In this document: positions 1 through 10,400 of the stretch, piece after piece
How the letters are laid out: the number at the start of each line of letters is the position of its first letter
Position numbering within the stretch: the first letter of the stretch is position 1
Source of the DNA: Halochromatium glycolicum
GTDB lineage: Bacteria; Pseudomonadota; Gammaproteobacteria; Chromatiales; Chromatiaceae
NCBI RefSeq assembly: GCF_016584085.1
Contig: NZ_NRSJ01000001.1
Coordinates: forward strand, 1 to 64,000
Length of the DNA stretch: 64,000 bases
Direction: 5' to 3'
The notes under the pieces: generated by a model
What the model was told of the DNA's origin: nothing
Databases searched by the model: none
What the model saw: only the letters and a program-made list of their open reading frames with translations
Made by a program: the position numbers and the translations under genes

Positions 1-77
1 CAGGAGTGGGGGCAAGGTGTGGGCAACCCGCGTGAGCGGGTTGTCCACGGCTTGTCCCCACGCCCGCCTGATGGGAA

Positions 78-899
78 TCAGGCGGCCTGCACGCGTTGTC
101 CACGGTCCGGCGCTGGCACGGCGTTGCCGGGGGTGTCGCGGCGGTCCAAGCCTTGCTCAGTCGTCTCCGGCTGAAGCGCCCCGCGGCGCATCGACTCCCC
201 GCTGAGCGCCAGACGATGGGCGTTGTGCAGCAGCCGATCGAGGATCGCATCGGCGAGGGTGGCCTCCCCGATGAGCTCATGCCAAGTGTCCACCGGTAGC
301 TGGCTGGCGATCAGCGTCGCATGGCGCCCGTGGCGCTCCTCGATGAGCTCCATGAGGTCGGTGCGCTGGGCGGCATTGAGCTTGGCCAGGCCCCAATCAT
401 CGAGGATCACCAGCTCCATGCGGACGAGCTGGCCCACGGAGCGGTTCCAGCTACCGTCGCCGTGCGCGATGCGCAGCTGCTCCAGCAGCCGCGGCAGGCG
501 CAGGTAGCGCACCGAGAGTCCTTGGCGGCAGGCCTGATTGCCGAGGGCGCAGGCGAGCCAGGTCTTGCCGCAACCGGTGGGGCCGGTCAGGCAGAGATTC
601 TGTGCGCGGCGCACCCAGTCGCAGCTGGCCAGGGCCGCCATCTGCGCGCGGTGCAGGCCGCGGGCATGGCGGTAGTCGATGTCCTCGATGCAGGCGTTCA
701 CGCGCAGCTTCGCGGCACTGAGCAGGCGTTTGAGGCGGCGATTCTCCCGGCTGAGCTGTTCGCGCTCGATCAAGAGCGCCAGGCGCTGCTCGAAGGCCAG
801 CTCCTGGATGGGCGGTTGTTCGAGCTGCTGCGCGAGCGCCTCGGCCATGCCGGTGAGCTTCAGGGCACGCAGACCTTCTAGGGTGGGTTGATGCAGCAT
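78..899 (-). CDS. istB: IS21-family helper ATPase IstB
   Basis: This 273-residue AAA+/DnaC-like ATPase works with the IstA transposase to select and remodel the target DNA. It shows a Walker A motif GPTGCGKT near residue 105 and a Walker B segment VILDDWG near residue 165, followed by a typical DRLLHNAHRLAL sensor stretch. The tail is rich in charged and small residues. It lies 11 bases downstream of istA and is intact, so with the intact istA this copy could be active. Length and motifs are normal for IstB (about 245-270 residues). Confidence 0.93.
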   Translation of the reverse strand: MLHQPTLEGLRALKLTGMAEALAQQLEQPPIQELAFEQRLALLIEREQLSRENRRLKRLLSAAKLRVNACIEDIDYRHARGLHRAQMAALASCDWVRRAQNLCLTGPTGCGKTWLACALGNQACRQGLSVRYLRLPRLLEQLRIAHGDGSWNRSVGQLVRMELVILDDWGLAKLNAAQRTDLMELIEERHGRHATLIASQLPVDTWHELIGEATLADAILDRLLHNAHRLALSGESMRRGALQPETTEQGLDRRDTPGNAVPAPDRGQRVQAA

Positions 900-910
900 C
901 GTCGTTCCCC

Positions 911-2440
911 TCAGTGGTAGTAGCGCGCGCCGCGCACGTTGGCATGCTGCGGCAGCGTTGCCGGCGTTGTCTCGACCTCAGCAAGCGCCGGCAGCGGCTG
1001 CTGATCAAGCCCTTGGGTGAGGATCGAGCGCACGCTGTGGTAGCTCGGCGAGGCGATCACCAGCGCCCGCGCGCAGGCCGCTTCCAAGCGCGCCTCGCCA
1101 TAGCCGCGCGCCAGGTGGCGCAGGCCCAGACAAGCCCGGTAACCGTGCTCGGGATGCGCTTGCTCGCTCAGCTGCTGGCTCACCACGGCCTGGGTGGCCG
1201 GGCCGATGGTCTGTGCCCAGTCGAGCAGGCGCTGCGGCGACCACTGCTGATGCGCCTGATGCGCCTTGGGCATGTGCTCGGGGCGCGTGCTGCACCCGCC
1301 GGCGCCTTGTCGGGGATGGGTCGCCACCCGCTGGCCGCGGTGTAGCACCTCCACGCTGGTGGCGCTCAGACGCACGTCCACGCGCTCACCGACCAGGCGA
1401 TGGGGCACGCTGTAGTCAGCGCCATCGACATGGATGTGATAGTCGATACCGACGCGGGCATGGCGCCATTCGGCGTACTCGAACGGCGTTGCCGGCAGGG
1501 CCTTCAACGCCGGGCGATCGAGCTGCTCGAACAGCGTGCGGCGTGAACCAGGCAGTTTCTGAAACGGGCGCGCGTTGAGGGCCACCAGCAGTTCGGCGAT
1601 GGCGGCGTTGAGCTCGGCGAGCGCGAAGAAGCGCTGGTGACGCAGCCGCGCCAGGATCCAGCGCTCGACCACCTGCACCGCCACTTCGGCCTTGGCTTTG
1701 TCTTTCGGCTTGTAGGGCCGCGCCGGCAGGATGGCGGTGCCGTAGTGACGGGCCAGTTCCTGGTAGGTGGCGTTGGGCTCAGGGGCGTAGCGGTCGGGGC
1801 GCTTGACCGCGGCGCGCAGGTTGTCCGGCACCAACAGCGCGGGCACACCGCCGAAGAAGGCGAGCGCACGCTGATGGGAGCCGATCCAGTCCGGCAACGA
1901 CTGGCTCCAGGTGGCCTCGGCGTAGGTGTAGCTGGAGGCGCCGAGCACGGCGACGAAGACCTGCGCCTGGCGCGCCTCGCCGCTGCTGGCATCGCTGACC
2001 GCAACCGTGGGGCCGCAGTAGTCAATGAACAGCTTCTCCCCGGCCCGGTGCACCTGGCGCAGGCTGCGCTGCTGGCGCCCGATCCATTGCCGGTAGCGCA
2101 GGCAGAACTGGCTGTAGCGGTAGGCCTGCTCGCCCGCCTCGGCGGCATACTCCGACCACAGCAGCTGCAGTGTCACCCCTTTGCGCTTGAGTTCGGTGTG
2201 CAGCTGCGCGTAATCGGGCTCACGATAGCCGTGCGCCTGGGCGCGGCGGGGACGATACAGCAGCGCCTCGAGCGCGGCTTCATCCATCCCATCGGGCAGC
2301 GGCCAGGCGATCCCCTTGGCCTGGGCCACACTGACGACCTTGCCGACCGTGCCCTTGGAGAGCCCCACCGCGCGGGCGATGGTGGCATGGCTGAGCTTGG
2401 CCTCAAACTTCAGTCGCAGTATTTCGGTGATCTGTCGCAT
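911..2440 (-). CDS. istA: IS21-family transposase IstA
   Basis: This is a DDE transposase of about 509 residues. An N-terminal helix-turn-helix (IARAVGLSKGTVGKVV) is followed by an integrase core with FIDYCGPTV, a VPDNLRAAV stretch and a later PYKPKDKAKAEVAVQ stretch carrying the acidic catalytic residues, then a beta-rich C-terminal domain. The reading frame is open to 2569, but the start is best put at 2440: the ATG there has GAGGA five bases upstream, whereas the upstream ATG at 2461 has a poorer site and the segment before it overlaps the terminal repeat region. No frameshift is seen, so the gene appears functional. Confidence 0.92.
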   Translation of the reverse strand: MRQITEILRLKFEAKLSHATIARAVGLSKGTVGKVVSVAQAKGIAWPLPDGMDEAALEALLYRPRRAQAHGYREPDYAQLHTELKRKGVTLQLLWSEYAAEAGEQAYRYSQFCLRYRQWIGRQQRSLRQVHRAGEKLFIDYCGPTVAVSDASSGEARQAQVFVAVLGASSYTYAEATWSQSLPDWIGSHQRALAFFGGVPALLVPDNLRAAVKRPDRYAPEPNATYQELARHYGTAILPARPYKPKDKAKAEVAVQVVERWILARLRHQRFFALAELNAAIAELLVALNARPFQKLPGSRRTLFEQLDRPALKALPATPFEYAEWRHARVGIDYHIHVDGADYSVPHRLVGERVDVRLSATSVEVLHRGQRVATHPRQGAGGCSTRPEHMPKAHQAHQQWSPQRLLDWAQTIGPATQAVVSQQLSEQAHPEHGYRACLGLRHLARGYGEARLEAACARALVIASPSYHSVRSILTQGLDQQPLPALAEVETTPATLPQHANVRGARYYH

Positions 2441-2544
2441 TGGAATCCTCGTCGCCGGCATCGGTGCGTCCCACAGGGTTGGATGAAACGCCCGTGATGC
2501 GGCAGAAAGTTGAGAATGTCCAGTGCATTGCGAGCGATTCCGAT

Positions 2545-2697
2545 GCAACGTGACCAGCCATTCCGCCATCGTGACCAGCCATTCCGGAAACCGACCGGAA
2601 ATTGGTCACGTTGAGATCGGAATCGGCGGTCACGTTCCGTCGGAATCCGCGGTCACCTTCAAGCGGAATCGATGGTCACGATGGGTCGGAATACGCA
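2545..2697. repeat. IS21 right-end transposase-binding repeats
   Basis: Six copies of a CGTGACC/GGTCACG motif are spaced roughly 20-25 bases apart: CGTGACC at about 2549 and 2570, then GGTCAC(G/C) at about 2604, 2628, 2651 and 2674. The element ends at GGAATACGCA. Multiple short repeats at the ends are a hallmark of IS21-family elements and are IstA binding sites. The same arrangement recurs at 33849-34001. Confidence 0.75.
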
Positions 2698-2975
2698 GGT
2701 TCGACAGATTCATGCCCATGAAGTAAAGGCACAGCACCCAGGTGCGCAACGGCTGATGATGGCTGGCCGGCGAAGACCGTCCCGGTCAGGTCGTCGAGCC
2801 AACGCCCGCAGTCCCTGCAGCGGTACTTCTGACGCTCCGGCTGGCGACTATCCCGCACCTGCTTGGTGACCGCTGCCGAACCGCACCGGACGCAGCTGAC
2901 CCCCTCCCGCCAGCGCAGCGTGCGCACCGTCTCGAAACACTTGGCGTCGTCGATGAGCGTTTGGATTTTCAGCAT
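2698..2975 (-). pseudogene. IS1595-type transposase N-terminus, broken by frameshift and IS21
   Basis: The start at 2975 has GGAG eight bases upstream. The first part is a zinc-ribbon domain with CVRCG and CRDCG cysteine pairs, followed by LDDLTGTVFAGQ, the usual IS1595/ISXO2 N-terminus. Reading then slips frame near 2765: the continuation QPLRTWVLCLYFMGMNLSN, typical of the family, is in another frame. That continuation stops exactly at the IS21 end (2697/2698). The rest of the transposase, if it survives, should lie beyond the IS21 copy, outside the window. Two independent lesions mean it is inactive. Confidence 0.75.
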
Positions 2976-3594
2976 CAGATCACTCCGGCAGCGATTCAAA
3001 AGGGCCGGAGCGTATCGCTTGACCGCCTACTGTCGCATTCCATAGAGGGCGTAGCCGAAGCGATCTAAGACGCCCTATCAAAATACCCGCCTAACCTACA
3101 CAAGCTCCTGAATGACAGGCCGTAGAGGGCGTTCTGTTAGCGCTTCGCAGAACACGCAGCAATTTGAATAGTGATCTGCAGATCGGCTGCCCCTGCCCAC
3201 GCAACGCCGAATAACGGTCGATGGAGAATACGCGATTATGCTGTCGGTGGGGTGCGGTATCTCCTTTTGTACAGTGTCGTTCGTGCCAGTCCGAGGTTAT
3301 CCGAGGCGCGTCCAGAGTCTGATCAGTGAACGAGATGTCAAAAATCTTTACACTTCGTTCCTGCGCATGGTGCTTGGCACTCCAACCGCCGATCCTAAGC
3401 AAGTCTAAGCCGCAGTTTTTGTAGTGTTTATTTTGCTGCCTCGGATCTGCGGCACAAAACTTGATTGTCGTAACTCGTCCTACCAGCGAGGCTTCGAACA
3501 GGCACATGCCCACGGGTGAGCGGGTGCGGCCGAGCGAGACCGATGATCGGTTGGAGGACCAAATTGCGCTCACGAGGTTTTTTGGAGAGTAGGC
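2976..3594. other. Gene-free stretch upstream of the PEP-CTERM-like gene
   Basis: About 600 bases with no convincing gene. A minus-strand open frame at 3091-3573 has no recognisable protein features and no ribosome binding site, and I treat it as chance. The left part probably contains the end of the broken IS1595-type element. An imperfect hairpin (AGGGCGT at about 3046-3052 pairing with ACGCCCT at 3070-3076) is visible there. Composition is less GC-rich than in the flanking genes. A sigma54-like promoter sequence lies at 3375-3390. Confidence 0.5.
3375..3390 (+). promoter_or_regulatory. Possible sigma54 promoter
   Basis: TGGCACTCCAACCGCC has a perfect -24 half (TGGCAC) and a GC at the correct spacing for the -12 half, although the TT before that GC is missing. 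It is about 205 bases upstream of the PEP-CTERM-like gene, which would give a long leader. Some PEP-CTERM genes in other bacteria are known to be controlled by sigma54, which makes the match worth recording. It is weak on sequence alone. Confidence 0.3.
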
Positions 3595-4314
3595 ATGAAG
3601 AAGCTGACTGTAATCGCCGCTGGGGGGCTGCTGGGGTTGGTCGCGCAGACGCTAAGTGCGGCTAAGATCAATCTTTTCGAGTACAACTTCAATATCGACG
3701 GCCTCGTTGATCCTGCACCGACAGGCCTTGACGATGCTTCATTCGACTACTCAACCGGGTTAGGAAGCTTAACAATCGAATTGACAACGCCTGGAAGCCG
3801 TTACGTCTCCTTTTTCGTTGATCATGAGATCGACGAGTGGAGCAACGGTTGGTTTAATGAGACCGGTGCAATGTCGGGGAGCGCCGAAGCAGGTCAGAGC
3901 TGGGAGATCGATGAGCCGAAGTTTTACTTTGGCGACATCTTCGACAATTTTTCTAACGGCACGCTAGACGACAGTATTTTCTGCGGCACTAATCCTACTG
4001 ACAATACGAGTTACTGTGATTCGTCGCTAGAAGACGACGTCTCCATGGCCCTTGCTTGGGACTTCACATTGGCTACTGACGAAACTGCCCTCATCAGCTT
4101 CGACTTGAGCGATACGCCTGCGCCGAGCGGATTCTACCTCACCCAGACTGACCCGGATTCCAACCAAGGCACCGGCCAATCGATCTACTTCTCCTCGACC
4201 TTAGACATCTCGTCGTCTTCGACACCGCCCAACCCGGTACCAGCGCCGGCCCCTCTGGGATTGCTCGCGGCGGGAGCCTTCGCCTGGGGGCTCAATCGAC
4301 GTCGATCCGCGTAA
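3595..4314 (+). CDS. Small secreted protein with PEP-CTERM-like sorting tail
   Basis: A 239-residue exported protein. The N-terminal signal peptide (MKKLTVIAAGGLLGLVAQT, with likely cleavage after LSA) is followed by an acidic beta-rich body and then a C-terminal sorting region: VPAPAPLGLL, a short hydrophobic stretch and the basic end NRRRSA. This fits the PEP-CTERM/exosortase substrate layout, where the tail is removed on export. No exosortase gene is in the window. GGAG lies about eight bases before the ATG. One cysteine pair (FCGTN...SYC) may form a disulfide. The body is not a family I recognise. A decayed paralog lies at 33009-33544. The next gene, a giant secreted protein, begins 103 bases downstream. 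Confidence 0.8.
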   Translation: MKKLTVIAAGGLLGLVAQTLSAAKINLFEYNFNIDGLVDPAPTGLDDASFDYSTGLGSLTIELTTPGSRYVSFFVDHEIDEWSNGWFNETGAMSGSAEAGQSWEIDEPKFYFGDIFDNFSNGTLDDSIFCGTNPTDNTSYCDSSLEDDVSMALAWDFTLATDETALISFDLSDTPAPSGFYLTQTDPDSNQGTGQSIYFSSTLDISSSSTPPNPVPAPAPLGLLAAGAFAWGLNRRRSA

Positions 4315-4321
4315 TAGGAGC

Positions 4322-4341
4322 TGCCCACCAGCCGATGGGCA
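4322..4341 (+). terminator. Short stem-loop between PEP-CTERM-like gene and giant gene
   Basis: TGCCCA (4322-4327) pairs perfectly with TGGGCA (4336-4341) across an eight-base loop, just after the stop codon at 4314. There is no following T-run, so it is not a clear intrinsic terminator. It could instead protect or separate the upstream message. Confidence 0.25.
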
Positions 4342-4417
4342 CCGTTCGGTCCAATGAGCCACGATCTGCTGGGGGCAGGCCGGGGCTTGATCGGATTCAG
4401 AAAAAAGGAGCCAAAAG

Positions 4418-7400
4418 ATGCATCCGCGATCGAGTCACTCGACTCGCCCTGAAGAGCGCCAGCCGACCTACGCGCGCTCCGGGCTTGTCTCTCCGGCTAG
4501 GCCTAGGCACGTCACGCTGTCTTGTATCCTGACGGCGATCCTGCTCCTAGCGCTCCTCCTACCCGCGATCGCGGCAGCGGCTCCGACCGTCAAAACAGTC
4601 CCCTGGGTTGCAAGCAACCCCTTGATTCCCCATGACACCTGGGATGGCAAAGAGGTCACGCTCAAGGGGACCTCGGACGTCGCCGGTGACAATATCGAGT
4701 ACACCTGGGACTTCGGTGACGGAGGTTTCGCCACCGGTACCGTGACCAACGGCTACGCCATCGAGGCCCGACACGCCTACACTGGCGTCGTCGGCGACAT
4801 CTTCACCGCCCGCCTCACGGTACAGAACACCGATACCGGTGAGATCGGCAGCGCAACCTACTTCGTTGAGATCCGCGAGAAGACTCTGGAGACCGAGGTC
4901 AATGTCGCGATCGACGAGGGTCTGTGGTACCTCCATAAGACGCTGTACCGGCAGACGACTAACGGCATCGAGCTTGGCAGCTGGTCTCAGTCCACCTCTT
5001 GCTCCGTCGCGAATCCCTTACGCTGCGCATCAAACGGCCACTACGCCATTACGCCGGCCAACCTCAATGCCTTCGCCGTTAATGGTCACGTGGAGGCTGG
5101 CGACCCGGACAATCCCTATACGGAGACCGTCGCCCGCGGCATGCGCTGGCTGTTCGGGGCGCTAAGGACCGAAGCCATCTCTTCGCGCACCTATCCGGCT
5201 CCAACCGGCACAGTGAATCCGGACTCCAACGGTAATGGCTATGGGGTGCGGGTCAACCAAGGCAGCTACCCCTATCAGGGCGGGTTCTTCATCGATGCCA
5301 TCATCGCCGCCGGTGATCCTGACCGCGTCACGACCACCGGCGCTGTCGGCTCGGGCACTGATCCGGGCATCCAAGGACGCCGCTATGCCGATATCGTTCA
5401 GGACATGGTCGATTCCTACGCCTACGGCCAATACAACGCCAATAGCGCCGCCCGCGGCGGCTGGCGCTATAGGTGGAATCAATTCCCGGACAATTCCGCT
5501 TCTCAATGGGCGGCCATCGGACTCATTCCCGCCGAACGGGTCTGGGGGCTCAATGTGCCGGATTGGGTTAAGACCGAGAACGAGGTCTGGCTTGGCTACA
5601 GCCAGGCCCTGACGGGCAGCGAGGCTGGGCGCTTCGGTTACACGAACACGTCCCCCTCGGGCTGGGGGCCCTATGCGGTCACACCCTCGGGCATGGTACA
5701 GATGGTCATGGACGGCATCGGACGCGGCGATCAGCGCTGGGACCTCGCCGAGACCTGGATCCGTGATCGCTTCGGCAATGACACCAGTCGGGCGGAGACA
5801 TCGATACGGGATTATTACTACGGTCTCTTCTCTTTCACGAAGGCGATGCTGCTGCACGACTCCGACGGCGATGGCGAAGCAGAGCCTATTACGCTCCTGC
5901 AGTCACAGACCCAAGGCGTCGACCCAATCGACTGGTACTCAGCGGAGCAAGACAAGGGCGATTCCATCGACGGTGTCGCGCGTACGCTCGTGGACGATCA
6001 GGAGGCCGGCGGCTACTGGTATAGCCACAATCGTCGCGAGCACAACTACGAAGGCAACCAGTATTCGCTCGAGACCGCCTTCGCGGTCATCATGCTCAAG
6101 CAGACCCTGTTCCAGGCCGGCTCGCCGGTAGCGGTCGCCCAGGCGACACCTAACCCGGGCGTCGCTGGTGGTATCACTCTGCTCGATGCCCGTAACTCCT
6201 TCCACCAGGACGCCAACCGCTCCATCTTGAGCTACGAATGGGACCTCGACGACGACGGCGTCTTCGATGTGATTGGCCCGACCGTGGAGTATCGTTTCCC
6301 GGGGCTTGGGGATTACCCCGTCACGCTGCGTATCTCAGACGATTCATTGCCCGTGCAGACCGCAACCACGACCATCGTGGCGCGGATCGACGTGCCGCCG
6401 CTCGCGCCGACCGCGGATGCAGGCGGACCCTATGTCTTCTGCCCGGGGCAGGGCTTCTTCCTCGACGGCACCGGATCCGTCAATCCGGACGAGGGTCAGA
6501 GTGAGCCTGGGCTGCCAGGGGACAGCATCGTCAGCTATGCCTGGGAGCTCACCGGTAACGCCCAATTCGACGACGCGTCCGGCGCTCAGCCGAACGTTAC
6601 GGGTTTCTTCACGGGCCTGGGTGTTGGCAAATATCTGATCCAGCTTCGTGTCACCGACCGCACCGCGACCGCCTTCCCTTCCAGCGGCGAGCCGGATCTG
6701 AGCGATGCCGATACCGCCCAGGTCTTCGTGCGTGATGCCTCCGATTCCGCCTGCACGGCCTGCGTCAGCGACCTGTCCGCACGCGCCAAGCGCAACAAGG
6801 TGGGATTACAGTGGTCACCACTGCCTGAGGTCGCTGGCTACGACATCTTCCGAAGCACCCAGCAGGGGGGTCCCTACAGTCTCCTGGCCTCGACCGAGGC
6901 GGATATCGGGTTCTATCTTGACGACTCGGTGCTCACCGGGACGGTCTACTACTATGTGGTCCGCCCCTTCGATGAGCGGCACGACGAGGTGTGTCAGTCC
7001 AACGAATCGAGCGCGCTCCCACAACTCCGCACTCGGGGCGGCTCCTCGCGTAATTTGGCTCCGGTGATCACCTCCATACCCTCGACCTTCGCGACCGAGG
7101 GGTTGGGCTACAGCTATCAGGCTCAGGCGCAGGATCCGAATGGGGACATCCTGAGCTATGCCCTGGACCTGGCGCCTCAGGGCATGACGATTGGCTCGTC
7201 ATCCGGTCTGATCCAATGGGTGCCCGAAGACGCACAGGTCGGCGATCAGAACGTAACCCTGCGGGTACAGGACCCAGGTGGTTTGCTGAGCACCCAATCG
7301 TTCATGATCTCCGTGATCGATCAGACGGATCCACCAGAGATCTTGTCGAGCCCGGTTACCGAAGCCGAGGCTCGGGTGGCCTATAGCTATCAAGTCGAGG

Positions 7401-10400
7401 CGGTCGATCCGGATCTGGGAGACAGTCTGGACTATACGCTGACCACGGCGCCGGATGGGATGACCATTGATGCGGCTAGTGGCCTGGTGAGCTGGACTCC
7501 TCACGATGACCAGGTCGGAAGCCAGCTGGTGACGGTGCGTGCGACCGATACCACCGGCCTATTTGCCGAGCAGTCGTTCACGATCCAGGTTGTCGAGTTG
7601 AATGAGCCGCCTTCCTTCACCTCTTCGCCGGTCGTTGAGGCGCTGGAAGGCAGTCTCTACGCCTATGACGCCGACGCCAATGACCCCAATACGGGCGATA
7701 CCCTGACCTTCTCGCTCGATGAAGCGCCCTCCGGCATGGACATCGATCCAGCGAGCGGCCTCATCCAATGGACCCCGAGCGAGCAGCAGGTGGGCTTCGT
7801 GGACGTTCTGGTCCGTGTCGGTGACGCCGCCGGACTGAGCAGCACCCAAAGCTATCAGGTCGCGGTCCTGAACCAGAACGACCCGCCGAGCATCACGAGC
7901 ACCCCCGTCACTTCGGGTGACCAGGATGGCCTCTACGTCTACCAGGTGGCGGCTAGCGACCAGGACCAGGGCGACGTGCTGACATTCAAGCTCACGACTG
8001 CGCCGACAGGCATGACGATCAATCCGACGAGTGGCCGGATCACATGGACGCCCGGCAACGAGGATGCCGGCAGCGAGCATGCTGTGGCGGTGCAGGTCCG
8101 GGATTCAGGAGGCGCGACGGCCGCTCAGAGCTTCGTCGTGACCGTGCTCAACGTCAATGACCCGCCCGTGATCACCTCGGCGCCGATCGTTGTCGCTGGC
8201 GAAGGTGTCAGCTACGCCTATGACGTCGAGGCAACCGACCCGGACATCGGAGACAGCCTGACCTTCTCGCTGCAGACCCCGCCAGATGGGATGACGATCG
8301 ACCCGAGCAGTGGTCTCATCTCTTGGACGCCGGCCAGCAGCCAAGCAGGGGTCGAGGCCAGCGTCAGCGTTCGTGTGACGGATGCAGGCGGTCTCATGAG
8401 CACACAAGACTTCAGCATCGCTGTCGCGAGCGCTGATGACTTCATTGCCGTACCCGACGTGGTCGGTTCGACCCAAACCGACGCGGAGATCGCGATCGAC
8501 GATGCGGGTCTGAGCCAGGCAACCGGCTCAACGGCATTCGATGCCGTAGTCCCCGTTGACCACGTCATTAGCCAGACACCAGCGGCCGGGACCGCCGTTC
8601 CGGTTGGCTCGCCCGTCAGACTGGAGGTCTCGTTAGGCCCGGTTCAGGAATTGGTCCCGAGCCTGATAGGGCTGGCCCAAAACGACGCCGAGGCTAGCCT
8701 GGCCGACGCAAATCTAGCGGTTGGCACGGTATCCACGGGTAACAGCAATAGCGTCCAGGCCGGGATCGTCTTGAGCCAGGATCCTGCCGCCGGCACCTAT
8801 CGTCCAGCTGGCAGCGCTGTCAGTTACAAGGTTTCTCTCGGTCCAGACAATACGCCACCCACGGCTGCCATCGAATCCCCGGCAACCGGCAGCTCACTCT
8901 CCGGAACGGTCGAGATCACAGGCACTGCGGACGACGACAATCTGCGCTCCTGGCGCCTCGAATACTCGGTGTCCGGCAGCGACGATTGGGTCGGCATTGC
9001 CGAGGGCGACACCCCCGTCAGTAATGGTCTCCTGGGTCGGATCGATGCGGGCATACTGCGTCCCGACATCTATCGATTGCGTCTCACCGTCGCTGACGAT
9101 CTGCACGCCGTGAGCAGTCTGGTCGAAGTGCAGACCAACGACCAGCGGCAGTTGGGGCAATTCGAGCTGGTCTACGAAGACCTGCGTGTCCCTAACCTGG
9201 GTCTGCCGATCGTGCTTCGGCGCGTCTATGACTCATCGCAGCCTGGTGCCGGCGATTTCGGTCGCGGGTGGCGCTTGGCGCTGACCGATCTGGACATTCG
9301 AGAGGACGAAGACAATAACGTCTTCATTACGCTGCCGGATGGCCGGCGCAAGGCATTCGGCTTCACGCCGACCTCGTTCGGCTTCCCCTTCAACTTCCTG
9401 GCGGCGCCAGGCTACACGGCTCCGCTGGGTGTGTACGACCGTCTCGACGCCCTTGACTGCGGCGCATTGGCAATGTCCGGCGGACGCTGGTTCTGCTTCC
9501 CAGGCCCGCTGTACGACCCAGATCTCTATCGGTTGACCACCAAGGAGGGGCTTATCTATACGGTCAGCGAATCCCTTGGTCTGCAGCGGCTGGAAGACCG
9601 CAAGGGTCATTACATCGAGATCACCAATGACGGGATCTTGTCGAGCTCTGGGCGGAACGTGACCTTCGACCGGGATGCGGAGGGCAGAATCATCGGGATC
9701 ACAGACGCCAACGGCAATCAGCAGCATTATGTCTATGACGACCAAGGGCGTTTGATCGAGCACGTCGACCGTAACGGGAATTCCACCCAATACGACTATC
9801 TTGACAACGCTCATCTCCTGAGCGGCATCACCACGCCCGACGGTTGTCAGCCTGTGCGCAACGAGTACACCGATGGGCGGCTGTCTGCCCGGATCGATGA
9901 GCACGGCAATGTCACGACCTACACCTATGACGCGACTGCCGGGAGCGAGACGGTCACCGATGCCAATGGCGAGCCCACGACCTACTTCTACGACGGACTC
10001 GGCAATACCATCCGCGTGGTTGGACCGCTCGGCAGCGAGACACTGATCGAGAGGGATGCGGACGGCAACGAAACCCGTCGTACCGATCCATCAGGTCGGG
10101 TCACCGAGAAGACCTATGATGCCAATGGCAACCAGCGGTCGATCACCGTCGATCCGGCGGGGCTGGCCCTGACATCGACCTGGACCTACAACGCCTTCGG
10201 TCAGCAGACCCTTTACACCGACCCGGAAGGGAATACGACTACCTATAGCTACGACAGCGATGGAAACCTGTTGAGCCGGGTTCACAAGGACCCTGCCGGA
10301 GCTGTCGTGGCGAGTGAGTCCTTCACCTACGACAGTTTAGGCAACCGACTGACGCACACGCACGAGGATGGCAGCGTCACGTCCTACACCTATGACAGTT

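Larger units (their letters stand above)
1..2697 (-). mobile_element. IS21-family insertion sequence, left end outside window
   Basis: An IS21-type element is read on the minus strand: a long transposase gene followed 11 bases later by a AAA+ helper ATPase gene. Its right end is placed at 2697 because the sequence shared with a second degraded copy (ending at 34001) stops exactly there in both, with the terminal bases CA, as expected for the TG...CA ends of this family. The other end is not visible: the 77 bases left of istB hold no GGTCACG-type end repeats, so the element runs off the window edge. The bases just outside the right end belong to an IS1595-type transposase, so this copy appears to have jumped into another insertion sequence. 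Confidence 0.88.

Noticed and set aside
8-2697. A complete IS21 element with both ends inside the window
   Set aside because: No end repeats are visible left of istB, so the left terminus must be outside.
3091-3573. 160-codon minus-strand frame in the intergenic region
   Set aside because: No ribosome binding site, no domain and odd composition; probably chance.
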